From Bicyclus anynana (lineage: Eukaryota > Arthropoda > Insecta > Lepidoptera > Nymphalidae), in the NCBI RefSeq assembly GCF_947172395.1, contig NC_069094.1:10530292-10594291 (forward strand): DNA of 64,000 bases, in the 5' to 3' direction. Shown here piece after piece: positions 22,310 to 32,382 of this stretch. Position 1 is the first letter of the stretch, and each line of letters opens with the position of its first letter. Both the position numbers and the translations under genes were made by a program. The notes beneath the pieces were generated by a model. It was not told where the DNA came from. It ran no database searches and saw only the letters and a list, made by a program, of their open reading frames with translations.

Positions 22310-22834
22310 AAGTAGGATAGGAAGAAGGATTTGAAATAAAATTGATCAAGGCAACATGGAAACGTTAGTCCGCTTCTGGCCTTGGGGGCCTTCAAACTTT
22401 GGAGGTCCTTCAAGATTTCGAGGCCTTCAAGACCCGAGGCCCAGGGCGGACCGCTCCTTCCACCCCATGGCTAGTCCGCTAGTGTACTATGCTCTCACTC
22501 TCTCAAACTCTGCAATCTATTCCATAAAGCTACTCACTGTTTTGTGTTATTTTTGTATGTTTGCCGACTTTGCCGCGGTGGCTTATAAAGAGTTCTTTGA
22601 AGCGCTGTCTACATGTCGCTCGACTCGACGTCTGACGAAAATAATTGCACCGCGAAGTTTCTTGCCTTTTAAAAAGATTTTGACTAAAATATTTCATGTT
22701 AATTTTGAAGCATCTTACTGTATTTGTAACTTTTAATTTGTGATTTTTTCAATCAATGGTTTAATAATTTTGTGTATTCCTCGTACAAACAAAGATCTTT
22801 CCTTTTCTTAATTGTTTATTGTATTTTTTTTTAG
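22310..22834. other. Intron upstream of second exon
   Basis: The 126-codon frame at 22356-22736 starts in G/C-rich purine/pyrimidine-biased sequence ('ccttgggggccttcaa') that looks repeat-derived. It has no splice context in phase with the gene. The T-rich tract before 22834 is the polypyrimidine tract. Confidence 0.5.
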
Positions 22835-22946
22835 AGGAGGCATCGATCATTGGCAGCCCCGGCGAGAGACTACCGAAGCACTGGTGTGAAAACGAGTTTG
22901 AGAGGCATGTCAAGAAGAAGAAGCTCAAGTTACATACGCACCATGG
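22835..22946 (+). CDS. Coding exon of membrane protein gene
   Basis: Acceptor TTTTTTTTAG before 22835; donor GTTAGA after 22946. It is 112 nt, completing the split Glu codon and leaving two bases (GG) for the next exon. It encodes about 37 residues: EEASIIGSPGERLPKHWCEN, then EFERH and a run of four lysines, then LKLHTHH. Hydrophilic and basic with one Cys, consistent with a cytosolic region. It stays open exactly between the two splice sites in the only phase that fits both neighbours. No known domain recognised. Confidence 0.85.
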
Positions 22947-23004
22947 GTTAGAGTTTCTTCCTTATCAGCCTATTTTAACCAATACCAAGCCAAACTACAT
23001 ATTC

Positions 23005-23074
23005 TAAGCTACATATTCTCCTGTCTCCTATACGGATAGAAATCCGTATAGGAGACAGGAGAATATGTAGCTTA
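23005..23074. repeat. Perfect hairpin, 33-bp arms
   Basis: Left arm 23005-23037, loop AGAA 23038-23041, right arm 23042-23074. Arms are exactly complementary and include TCTCCTGTCTCCTATACGG. It begins 59 bp after the exon donor, in a 583-bp intron. Confidence 0.95.
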
Positions 23075-23089
23075 AACTCATCAGTCTGC

Positions 23090-23278
23090 TGTAATGTGGG
23101 TTGGCGGAATTAATGTTTGGTTTCGTAATGACCACTTTTAATGTTATGGCACAGAAAACATATTTATGGCTGATTTTGTAATGATAATGACTGGGACCGA
23201 AGTCTTGACGTGCTTTCCAAGTTAGTAAGAGTTGTAACAACACCGACTTCCCAACTCTAGGCTAAGAAATTTCGTGAT
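23090..23278 (-). mobile_element. SINE family C, head-truncated
   Basis: 'ataatgactgggaccgaagt' and 'ccgacttcccaactctaggc' match family C body motifs in reverse. The tRNA-like head is missing. Confidence 0.5.
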
Positions 23279-23529
23279 TCGTTCGTTTATATATTAGTTA
23301 AATATCTAATCTCGCAAATTAGAATTCAAGTTTGAGAATAATGATAGTGCTTGTCTTCCTTCTGGCCTTTCAAAAAATTAAAAATACTCATTAGAAATAT
23401 TATTGATTTATTTAGCTATATTTCGCGCAATTTAACAAATGCATTTGAATTAAAAAGAAAAAATATAACCTAAAAATAAAAACAATTTGTATGTTATTCG
23501 TCGAAATTCAATATTTGATATTCATTCAG

Positions 23530-23674
23530 GAGAGAGCTCAACAGTCCCGAACAGTTGGAAATGGAGAGAATGAGGCGCAGGCGTCGTCGGCACGCGCCCA
23601 CCCATCCACAGAAGCCCAGAAAACATCGCACCTTACTGGTGTCGGCGATCGACGAGCAGGCTAAAGTTATTCAC
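23530..23674 (+). CDS. Coding exon of membrane protein gene
   Basis: Acceptor ATTCAG before 23530, donor GTTAGT after 23674, 145 nt. One base completes Gly with the preceding GG and the exon ends on a codon boundary. It encodes RELNSPEQLEMERM, then an arginine run and HAPTHPQKPRKHR, then TLLVSAIDEQAKVIH. Five consecutive Arg plus further Lys/Arg give a strongly positive, probably disordered cytosolic segment next to the membrane. It could be read as a nuclear-localisation-like motif, but the following membrane span makes a membrane-proximal basic region more likely. Same unrecognised gene. Confidence 0.85.
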
Positions 23675-23710
23675 GTTAGTAGTCAATTCGTAAACATACT
23701 TATACTTGGT

Positions 23711-24112
23711 CGCTAACTATGGGCCTCATAAGAAGGCTCAGAGTCACACAGCGGGCGATGGAACGAGCTATGTTAGGAGTATCTCTGCGTGATCGAATCA
23801 GAAATGAGGAGATCCGCAGAAGAACCAAAGTCACCGACATAGCTCAACGAATTGCGAAGCTGAAGTGGCAATGGGCGGGGCACATAGTGCGAAGAGCCGA
23901 TGGACGTTGGAGTCCCAAAGTGCTGGAATGGCGACCCCGCACTAGTAAGCGCTGTGTTGGCCGACCCCCCACCAGGTGGACTGACGATATCAACCGAGTC
24001 GCAGGGATTCGCTGGATGCAGGTGGCTCAGTATCGTGATGTTTGGAAGTGCCTACAAAAGGCCTATGTCCTGCAGTGGACGTCCATCAGCTGATATGATG
24101 ATGATGATGATG
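23711..24112 (+). mobile_element. RTE-like LINE 3' end, best copy
   Basis: Open for 124 codons (23719-24093): GLIRRLRVTQRAMERAMLG, then RDRIRNEEIRRRTKVTDIAQ, KLKWQWAGHIVRRADGRW and VGRPPTRWTDDINRVAG, ending WTSIS and a (GAT)n tail. This is the C-terminal end of an endonuclease/RT polyprotein; the catalytic domains are absent. Short tandem 3' tails are typical of RTE-clade LINEs. It lies in the gene's intron, 37 bp after the donor, and is not part of the gene. It is the reference for copies at 5870, 12063, 30030, 50098, 55618 and 60045. Confidence 0.9.
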
Positions 24113-24119
24113 ACTTTAT

Positions 24120-24294
24120 ATTATTATAGAGAGAAAACATTTGATTGTTTACATTGAATAGGGTCCGAAGGTACTGAACCGATTTGAAAATTTCTTTCAA
24201 GCTACACTATCTCCGGGTGCTATAGGTTATATTTTATATCTTTTTTCCTAAGGAAACGGGAACTACGCGGGCAAAACCGCGTGGTGTCTGCTAG
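24120..24294 (+). mobile_element. Helitron-like element
   Basis: Ends GCGTGGTGTCTGCTAG. The body 'gaacggatttgaaaatttct'-type core is diverged. Head-to-head with the next copy. Confidence 0.7.
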
Positions 24295-24308
24295 TAATTT
24301 ATGCAAGT

Positions 24309-24535
24309 CTAGCAGACACCACGCAATTTCGCCCTTACAGTACCCGTTCCCGTAGGAATACGGGGATAAAATATAGCCTATGACACTTTAATGACGTGGC
24401 TTCCCAATGGTAAGAGCGTTTTCAAAATCGGTACAGTAGATCTCTGGATCTACTGTACCGATTTTGAATACTCTTATTGTATCCCCTACAATGTACCACA
24501 AACTTAACTTCTTTATAATATTACTATACCTAAAT
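24309..24535 (-). mobile_element. Helitron-like element carrying a new hairpin
   Basis: Begins CTAGCAGACACCACGC (reversed terminus) and contains 'acccgttcccgtaggaatac'. The body is interrupted by an inverted duplication of its own sequence at 24421-24468. Confidence 0.75.
24421..24468. repeat. Perfect hairpin, 22-bp arms
   Basis: Left arm TTCAAAATCGGTACAGTAGA plus TC, loop TCTG, exact complement to 24468. An outer TAAGAG/CTCTTA pair extends it imperfectly. It lies inside a Helitron-like copy; other copies lack the inverted half. Confidence 0.95.
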
Positions 24536-24539
24536 TTTT

Positions 24540-25390
24540 ACCTGGTACCACGAAACGGGCTCGAGATGGGCTGAAAACGTGAAAAAGAGAATGAAAACTA
24601 CATTTTGCGTTATTTATAGAAAAAATACAATCAAAATGCGTGTAGGACGCTTGTAATTTGTAGTAGTAATGGTGTAGTACACCATTAAACTTTTCGTCAA
24701 ATCAAACATGTTTGCCAAACTATTTGGGCGTTTGCGGCTTTATTTGAAGCGTTTGTCAAATTTCGTAAAGTACCGCGACGTTAGTTCCAGATTTGGCTAC
24801 CAGGTCAGAAAAGTTTGTGGCACTATGGTGAAAAAGTCAAATTTTATAAGAAAGTTTGTTTATTGTTAAACATATTTGGTCGTTAACGGGCACACCATGT
24901 TTTGCTAATTGGACAAAAGCTCCATCTGTGTTGGCATTTTGGCATTACTATGCAAAATTGCGCCATCTTACGGTGGGTGGATGAAACACGTAGCGTTTTG
25001 ATGCTGTTTTCACAAAGCGCCACTAGAGGACGTTTGAAGTATATAATATTAGTCGAAAAAGAAAGTATAACGCCGGAAATGGTCAGGTGATACCGCTTAC
25101 ATTATGACACGTGATTTCCGCCGGCGACTTCATTTATTCCGTTATCTGAGTTGAATTTTCCGCAAAAAGTTTTAGATTATATTATTCATGGCTTTCATTA
25201 CGTATTCAATTTTCGAGTTTTTAAAAATTGGAAAGTTAGCGTTTACCGTTTAGTCCCGTTGACCCTGATGTTCTATGGAATGATACGAGTAATGCGCTAA
25301 ATTGGGAGGTATTTAATCAATATAATACAAACAGTTTTATCAATTTAATATGACTGGTTTCTTCGCGGCGTTATACTACGCTTAATCGCT
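24540..25390. other. Unassigned intron sequence
   Basis: No ORF in gene phase and no repeat identified with confidence. 'caaagcgccactagaggacg' near 25013 has the look of a dispersed repeat. Confidence 0.4.
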
Positions 25391-25395
25391 TGACT

Positions 25396-25428
25396 TTTAC
25401 CTGTGGTACTTAGCCACAGGTAAAAGCG
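25396..25428. repeat. Perfect hairpin, 13-bp arms
   Basis: CTTTTACCTGTGG and CCACAGGTAAAAG around TACTTAG. Confidence 0.85.
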
Positions 25429-25429
25429 A

Positions 25430-25805
25430 TTACAGCTCTGTTATAAAGCAATACAAAGTACGTTGATTTCTTTGACAGGACTTTGCTACAAGGGACATCG
25501 AAACAAAATACGATCGGAAAAATGAAGAATTCCGGATATACGTTTTTAATCCGGCTGCAATAATTTCCCCATCTATTATTTATCGCAACAGATTGAGCGA
25601 AAAATTTAAAAAGTACTTTTAATGTTTTATTAAAAGTGGGGTAGCGATACCCCGCGTGCACGGCTTCATACCCGCGCAGTCCTCTCTGTCCCCCGCGTTC
25701 GACTTCACACCCGGGCAGTCCTTCCCCCCCTGTCGCCCGCATATCATGGGAGTGTCATCAACAAACTTGCCAAGCTGTAGTCATTTTACTGCTTCTCTGT
25801 ACCAG
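25430..25805. other. Intron before membrane-span exon
   Basis: C-rich patch at 25650-25740 ('ccccgcgttcgacttcacac' and relatives) without splice-consistent coding. The acceptor CTGTACCAG ends it. Confidence 0.5.
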
Positions 25806-25935
25806 GTGTTGGACCCCGATGAGTTGCCACGACGCGCGCGCTACACCATCATGGTGACAGCTTGTCTGTTGCTGTTTCTGTGCTTGCTGCTTGTTGGTGT
25901 CACGCTGAGGATGGCGCCGCTCATTGACGACATGG
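25806..25935 (+). CDS. Coding exon with membrane span
   Basis: Acceptor TACCAG before 25806; consensus donor GTAAGT after 25935. It is 130 nt, starts in phase 0 and ends with one base of a codon. It encodes VLDPDELPRRARYT, then the hydrophobic run IMVTACLLLFLCLLLVGVTL (residues about 156-175 counting from the exon at 18160), then RMAPLIDDM. RRAR before the span and acidic residues after it fit the positive-inside rule for a type II protein: N terminus cytosolic, the rest outside or luminal. The span comes too late to be a cleaved signal peptide. The continuation must begin with two bases completing a codon started by G; the candidate at 60836 satisfies this. Confidence 0.87.
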
Positions 25936-25979
25936 GTAAGTGCTACTCCGTATACAGTTCGTTTCATGTAGGCTGGTGC

Positions 25980-26022
25980 GGGTGACAGTTCGTTTCTATC
26001 TTAAAGAAACGAACTGTCACCC
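25980..26022. repeat. Perfect hairpin, 18-bp arms
   Basis: GGGTGACAGTTCGTTTCT and its exact complement, spacer ATCTTAA. It starts 45 bp after the exon donor. 'acagttcgttt' also occurs just upstream (25955-25965), so the arm sequence looks locally copied. Confidence 0.92.
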
Positions 26023-26064
26023 ATGCTATCTGAAAATCACTTTAGCTAATAAGTTAACATAAAA

Positions 26065-26268
26065 ATGGAACCGACTTCAAAGACGTATTTCAGTTATTTT
26101 GATTTTAACATAAAATTACTAAACCGATTTTCAGAAAAAATGAAATGGGACCAATCTGGAACTATATTCTTTCAAACAAAAAAAAATTCAAAAATGGTTA
26201 ATATATGACGCAGTTATGAGGTAAGAAACATTAAAAAAACCTCCTTTTTTGAAGACGGTTAAAAACGA
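26065..26268. mobile_element. Short TIR element ('accgacttcaaa' type)
   Basis: Ends GGAACCGACTTCAAAGAC and, on the right, 'cttttttgaagacggttaaa', inverted. About 200 bp, no ORF. The terminus is shared with 27668 and with scraps at 32025 and 63672. Confidence 0.6.
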
Positions 26269-26396
26269 ACTCGTTAAATAAAATCATAGAATAGCAAGAC
26301 ATCTTTTGTCAGAACACTTTGCCTTAGGTATAGGTATGCTGTGTCCTATAATAAATCTGCCGCCTTGTGTCCGTTAACATTGAGACAAAAGTGTTA

Positions 26397-26623
26397 GCCC
26401 ACATTCACACGAGAGTTTTTTTAACGGACGTTAAAAAAACCTTCTTTAGTATGAAGTTAAATGAAGATCTATTTCCAACGCCTAAAATTGAAAATACAAC
26501 ACTGCACAAAAAAAATGTCGTGTTTTAAAAACGCTGTCGTGTGAACATCTACTCGGGAAAGCATTTGTTGTATTTGAGCGCTGTTTTAAAGTCCGTTAAA
26601 AAAACTATAGTGCGAATGAGGAC
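26397..26623. mobile_element. MITE with TTA target-site duplication
   Basis: 227 bp. The left end GCCCACATTCACACGAGAG and the right end, reversed, GTCCTCATTCGCACTATAG both run into AGTTTTTTTAACGGAC. TTA flanks both sides (26394-26396 and 26624-26626). PIF/Harbinger-like by target duplication; noncoding. Confidence 0.75.
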
Positions 26624-26629
26624 TTAAAC

Positions 26630-27660
26630 CTCGTGTGCAATATCACCGACACCATTTAGACCAGAACTCAAACATACTCGACAAGAATAAGCATACCCAT
26701 AGTACGTTCCCGGACGAAGTCCATCACAAAGAGGTTAATTAATTAACTCGAAACAACGTCTTCGCCGGCGATGACGAGGTCCTAAATATTAGGTCACTCT
26801 AACTTTGATTGTAATCTCGATAACAAGGATGGTAGAACCGATCTTATTCATTCGAAAAATACCATATCTTCTTTCCAATCAATAAATATCATTTTTAATA
26901 TATATATAAAAATACTAATTCTTCTTTCCAACATCTCTGTAAGTCTATATTTGCATCTCATAGGAGATGCTTAGAATCTATGCTATCAGGGCTAAATCTA
27001 TCTCAGTGACGGTGCTGTAAGCAGAGAAAAGGTAAGTCCTTTCTTGTGTTATTATATTCAGTATTTATATCACCATGATCACTATCTGGATACATTATTG
27101 CAGGATGCAGTTTATTTTGTAATAGTGAGTAAATCTAGAATGTACCCCAAACAAACAGCTATATTAAAAACGTATAGATAGATAAAAGAGTCACCTGATG
27201 CTAAGTGATCAGCAAGCAGTAAGTATTAGAGGAGCTAACGATACGTGACCAGATTTTAAGGGGTTTGTTTATTCGACCTGTTTGTTTGTTTATTTATATT
27301 TAAGTCGGTAATTGTAACGGTAAAATCGTGGATGGAAGTGATTTCTAAGTGTACGGCAGGAATAGAAGGATACTATAGAGATAGAAGGAACTGCAACTGC
27401 TCAATATAAGCCTTCTTTCCTGAAAGTCGCCTAAAACTGCAAATATTCTAATAGATATACATTATGGTATATACCTCATAATTAAGTCCTTATCCTATAG
27501 TCTAAACTATGATGTTATTATCAGGTATTCAAAGTTTATTAAAAACTAGGCGTACCTCGCAGCTTTACCTGCGAAGATCTTTTTATAAAACCATAAATAC
27601 ATTGATTAATAAGTTCAATTAAGTACAAACTTACACACTTACACATTTGATCGTATATAT
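26630..27660. other. 1 kb unassigned
   Basis: Only a possible SINE scrap near 27188-27240 ('gtcacctgatgctaagtgat'). No coding segment in gene phase recognised. Confidence 0.4.
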
Positions 27661-27667
27661 TTGCATT

Positions 27668-28395
27668 TTTAACCGACTTCAAAAAGGAGGAGGTTCTCAA
27701 TTCGGTCGGTATTTTTTTTTTTTTTTTTTTTTTATGTATGTACACCGATTACTCAAAGACGCCTGGACCGATTTCAAAAATTCTTTTTTTGTTTGAAACG
27801 GTATAGTCCCCATTTGGTCCCATTGCCATCATGACAAGATCTGATGATGGAATCCTGGAGAAATTGAGGGGAACTTTCGAAAATTATATGGGTGTCTAAT
27901 GTGTTTGTAAACTTTTCCATTTAGTACCTTTGAGAAATACAAAATTATGAAGGTTTAAAATCGATCTGATGATGGAGTCATAAAACAGACGAGGGAACTC
28001 CTTGGCGATTTACAGCAGTTACCTTGTGTTTGGGCTTGATTAATTTGTATTAATGAGAACTTTCCACATAGATAGGTTGTGACTGTCATTTAGGGGTTTG
28101 GTGATGAAGACCAAGGACAATTAAGGGAACTCCTTAACAGTTTACAGTAACTACCTTGTGTTTGGCCTTGATTAATTCGTATTGCTGAGAACTTTCTACC
28201 TAGATGAGTTGTGTCTGTTATTAGGGGTCTGATGATGAAGACCAAGGTCAATGAAGGGAACCCCTTGACGGATTACGGTAGCTACCTCGTGCTTGGGCTT
28301 GATTAATTTGTATTGCTGAGAATTTTGTACCAAGATGGGTTGTGACTGTCATTAGGTGTCTGATGTATTCGTTTGAGATGAAATTTTACACTAAA
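27668..28395. mobile_element. Element with 'aaccgacttcaaaaaggagg' terminus
   Basis: Starts TTAACCGACTTCAAAAAGGA, has a poly-T run and 'tgtacaccgattactcaaag', then the internal tandem repeat at 27965-28360. Noncoding; class unresolved (TIR or Helitron-type). It abuts the foldback element at 28398. Confidence 0.6.
27965..28360. repeat. About 132-bp tandem repeat, 3 copies
   Basis: Units begin near 27965, 28098 and 28227. Each carries 'gatgatg(a/g)', 'agggaactccttg'-like and 'tgggcttgattaatttgtat' blocks. Imperfect, so old. Confidence 0.85.
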
Positions 28396-28397
28396 AA

Positions 28398-28785
28398 TTG
28401 AAAAATAATAAAAATTTTAATAAAAAAAATACAACCGACTTCAAAACCTAAAAACGTACCCACTAAACTAAAAAGCGAAAAATAACATCATAATATGTTC
28501 TACCTGCTGATCAGTATGAAGTCGGTGCTTAGCCGGTGTTGTCTTGATTTAAGCCATTTCTGACAGGACCACATGAAACAACACTGTCTGCAAAATCTAA
28601 ATCTATAAGATATGCTCACATGGCTTGAATTAATACATCACCGGCTTAGCACCGCCTTCATACTGATCAGCAGGTAGAACATATTATGATGTTATTTTTC
28701 GCTTTTTAGTTTAGTGGGTACGTTTTTAGGTTTTGAAGTCGGTTGTATTTTTTTTATTAAAATTTTTATTATTGCAATTCGTTTG
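28398..28785. mobile_element. Foldback element, about 145-bp TIRs
   Basis: Left arm about 28398-28542 and right arm about 28637-28780 are reverse complements with only a few mismatches. They contain 'aatacaaccgacttcaaaac', 'acgtacccactaaactaaaa' and 'acctgctgatcagtatgaag'. About 95 bp of unpaired centre, no ORF. Near-identity of the arms suggests recent origin or arm homogenisation. Confidence 0.9.
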
Positions 28786-28789
28786 CTAA

Positions 28790-29700
28790 AAATGCTTAAT
28801 GACATTCGCGGCTGTCAAGGTTAATTATAATTTTATTAATCTACAAAATACATATTGAAATTAAGGCTAACCATAATGCAACATAAACCGCAGTTGACTT
28901 TACTGGGCACTGGTTATTATAATTAAAGATACGTATTGTAGTGTTTGTGTATACTAAATAGATATCTACAATACTACATACACTATCTCATGTACATTGG
29001 TAGTGGGGGCAATGAGTCAGTCAATCTGTCACCGGCGTTCGACCTGAGTGGTCGTGCGCGGTCTGCTGGTCTGGTCTACCTGTGTAGAGATGAGCCAGTG
29101 TTTAACTTCTCTTATAGTAAGGACGAGGGTCCTAATACGTATCATGCATAGCTTCGACACCATCAGTTGGGCCCTGCTCTAATGCAAAGACGCTCTGGCC
29201 GCGATAGCCAAAGAGGCATAGGTTTGTTTCCCGTCGTTTTCGCATTTTTTTACATTATGCACATTTTAGTATAAATCCATTACAAATGTTTTAAAACAGC
29301 CAAACACCTGTATTTCACATAGATTTACATGAGGGACCATCAATGCATTGTCACACAGTGTAAAAGCATTTAAAACAGAACGTGCCTAGAATTTGTCACA
29401 GTAGTTAAAATGCACTTTCACCCCGTAGTTTTGGTTTGAGAAAAGGGTAAATTGAATCGGTGTAATAAAATTCCGCGTAGTGGAACTCGTGTGGTAAACT
29501 TTAGTGCTATACAAACATTTTGAAAAGATAAAAATACGTATCTATAACTTAGTTTATTCCTGTATTTGCACTACATTTAACAAACAAGGTTCTGAAAGAA
29601 AATATACCTTTTAATTGCTTTAATACTGGTAACTTTTGATTACTAATATATCGTACCAGTATATCAATCTTTTTATTGAGAAAGAATACAACAGGAAACT
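28790..29700. other. Mostly unassigned
   Basis: 29005-29235 is GC-richer ('gtcaccggcgttcgacctga') with a 68-codon frame ending at 29151. No splice-consistent exon could be defined. Probably repeat-derived. Confidence 0.35.
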
Positions 29701-29703
29701 AAA

Positions 29704-29995
29704 GCTAACTTATCCTAATAACTATACAAATCATGTCCACGTGGAATGTTGGCAAGAATACTTACTGGCTGCATTTTCGCTTTGGACAGTCCTTTGCGCG
29801 AAAAATGAGCGTCCCCTACTGTTATCCGTTGAGGCAACTAGCCGCGGTATAAAAATTCGGAGAAAATTTTCGGCACTCCATGCCCAAGGGTCTCCACGAC
29901 AAGGGGAACAAATATTCAACTCCCGGTCAGATAGGCATACTTGTGCCACTTACGGTTTAAGCTTTTTCTGCTGCGGCACCCTGTCTTGATTCTGT
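29704..29995. repeat. Interspersed repeat R2, copy 1
   Basis: 'cttatcctaataactataca' plus 'aatcatg-ccacgtggaatg' also occurs at 44476-44560. The rest continues to a 'ctgctgcggcaccctg' block. The 117-codon frame across it is not supported as a gene. Confidence 0.6.
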
Positions 29996-30029
29996 CTCCC
30001 TGATATGACACGGAGCCCATGAAACCTTA

Positions 30030-30425
30030 CCTTACCTTATCAGCCGATAGACGTCCACTGCTGGACATAGGCCTCTTGCATGGACCTCTAAGCACAACGG
30101 TCTCAAGCCGCCAGCATCCAGCGGCTCCCTGCAACCCGCTTGAAATCCTCGGTCTACCTAGTGGTCGACCAACACTGCGCTTTCGGTGCGGGGTCGCCAT
30201 TCCAGCACCTTGGGACCCAAACGTCCATCGGCTCTCCGAACTATGAGGCCTGCCCATTGCCACTTCAGCTTCGCGACTCGCTGAGCTATGTCAGTGACTT
30301 TGGTTCGTCTGCGGATCTCCTCGTTCCTGATTCGATCACGCAGAGATCCAAGCATAGCTCGCTCCATCGCCCGCTGAGTGACTTTGAGTCTTCTAATACG
30401 GCCCATAGTCAGCGATCAAGTCTCG
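30030..30425 (-). mobile_element. RTE-like LINE 3' end, nearly complete block
   Basis: - strand: GRIRRLKVTQRAMERAMLG, then RDRIRNEEIRRRTKVTDIAQ and LKWQWAGLIVRRADGRLG, ending in the WTSIG-type end. Same family as 23711-24112 and similarly 5'-truncated. Confidence 0.9.
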
Positions 30426-30429
30426 GATG

Positions 30430-31518
30430 AACCAAATTTAATTTAATATTTATATAATTTTATTGAAAACCATCCATGAAATTTTCTAGGTATTTTACGT
30501 ACAACTGTTAATAGATCACAGCTTGAAGCTAAATGTTGGCCACTTTTTTACTTTCGAAAATGAAAATTATATCTGTTCAAGAAGGTATCTCTAGTAAAAA
30601 TGTAATAAATGGTACCATGAAGCTGGTGTCATGATAAACTCTGACGACTCTCATGAAGTGGTCACAGTAACTTCTAAATCGAGTTTGGGCTCGAATCGAA
30701 ACATGCTGTATGTACAAGAAATCTACTGATCCTAATCAAATAGCAAAGTTCACAAGTCTTCCACTTCTAAATATAATTTTGTAGGCAGCGATTTCTATTT
30801 TTGGATCCTGCTATCTAAAAAAGACGTGAATATTTCGTGAAACTTTATCTCGAACGTAATTATATTCTATTCATTACAAGATTCACGATAGACGCTTCTA
30901 AATTATGCGGATTCAGAAAGCAATCATATTCAACAAAACAGACTAGATTAAACCACAACCCTGCGATATTGTATATACCATACCTACTTAACTATCTATC
31001 ATACATATAATATAACGATTTGCCGAGAGACAAGACAGTCTGCGTCATTACGTGTCTTCAAAGAGCGATTAAGTCTTACTAGGTACTACTTATCAACAGC
31101 TATACTATAATTTTATGTTTCAAGTAGTAGGTATTATATAAATATGAATGTAATATGTATAAATATTATATGATATACATATGTCGGCGAGCGAGTTATT
31201 GGAACGGTTAGCAAGCTCGTGATTTCACTTATAGCCATACGCTAGTTAATTCTGGTTTACATCTGATAGTATCAGCGCTGTACTTGATCAATATTGTAGT
31301 TAGAGGGTAGAACTGTAATAGTTAGTAAAGCGATCATTCCGCTAACAATTGATAGTGTTACTTTGTGTATCTGCCATCCTTGACACGTAAAGCTTAGAAC
31401 CTGCTCTGAGGCTACTACGGCTTCTCCGTTATTGTCATGAAATTTAGTATCTTCCCCGTTACATACATATCAGCTAAGTATTTGTATTATTAGTATGTAT
31501 GATTGTAAGTAGTAGTAT
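30430..31518. other. 1.1 kb unassigned
   Basis: No ORF or recognised repeat. Confidence 0.4.
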
Positions 31519-31519
31519 G

Positions 31520-31630
31520 AATCCGCATGGGGCCAGCGTGGTGGACTATTGGCCTAACCCCTCCATTTTGAGAGGAGGCTCGTGCTCAACAGTGAGTCGA
31601 ATATGGTTGGTAATGATGGGGATGACGATC
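31520..31630 (+). mobile_element. SINE family B, 3' end only
   Basis: 'ggggccagcgtggtggacta' to 'gagtcgaatatggttggtaa'. Confidence 0.75.
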
Positions 31631-31631
31631 A

Positions 31632-32320
31632 TTAGTATGTAAAATATGCGTAGTTATTTTTTTTATTATTGCAGTATCAGTTTACCTTTACTTCATTAGT
31701 TTAGGGTCTGGAGGAGAAGGCTCATTTCGGTTTCTTCATTTTCGGTCTTTACGCAGTTCACTTTTATTTTATGTTGCGATTCTTTATTTTTTGTCGATTT
31801 TTTTGTGTACTATGAATACTATAGGCATCTGTCTATCTATTTGCATTATAAGATTACTTAAGATTACTTTGAGCAATGTTCTGTTGTTTTTTTAATGTTA
31901 TTGAATTGATTGATCGTTTGACTTAATACTCGTACTTAGCGTTGTTGTCGCAAATGTTGGTTTTCAAAAACAAAGAATAATTTTATTATCTAGGTACGGT
32001 TATATACGGTTGAATTGAGAAACCTCCTCCTTTTTTGAAGTCGGTTAAAAAACATAAAACGAGTAATAGTTATGAAAAATGTGCAGTTTATCTTGAAGGT
32101 AAGTTTAATGCGAAAGCGCTCGCTCGAATTTTCCATACGCGTGAAAATTCTCGAATATCTCAAGCATACTAGAACGCTACTTAATTATAGGACCTAATTT
32201 GATCGTACAATTTTGTTTTGTTCGCTAAATTTTATAAGCCTTTATCCTATTACACTTTAGTCAATCCCGGAATTTTTGGCAGTTTAAATAGAAAGGTCGT
32301 GTAGGTGATTTAGGTATATC
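31632..32320. other. Mostly unassigned
   Basis: A terminus scrap 'cttttttgaagtcggttaaa' at 32030-32050 belongs to the 'accgacttc' family. Otherwise nothing. Confidence 0.4.
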
Positions 32321-32324
32321 TATA

Positions 32325-32375
32325 TTAATATTAATATCTATAATAATATCTATAATAATATCTATAATAATTAAT
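32325..32375. repeat. (TATAATAATATC)n short tandem repeat
   Basis: About four imperfect AT-only units directly before a SINE. Confidence 0.85.
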
Positions 32376-32382
32376 ATTAGAG

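Noticed and set aside
22356..22736. 126-codon ORF as an additional exon
   Set aside because: Purine/pyrimidine-biased start, no matching splice sites in phase, and a low-complexity feel; likely repeat-derived.
23719..24093. 124-codon ORF as a gene or an exon of the membrane protein
   Set aside because: The same peptide recurs at 30158, 60045 and elsewhere with GAT tails; it is a LINE C terminus.
25656..25985. Single 109-codon ORF starting in the C-rich patch
   Set aside because: It runs through intron upstream and past the donor downstream, and its frame differs from the gene frame upstream of the acceptor.
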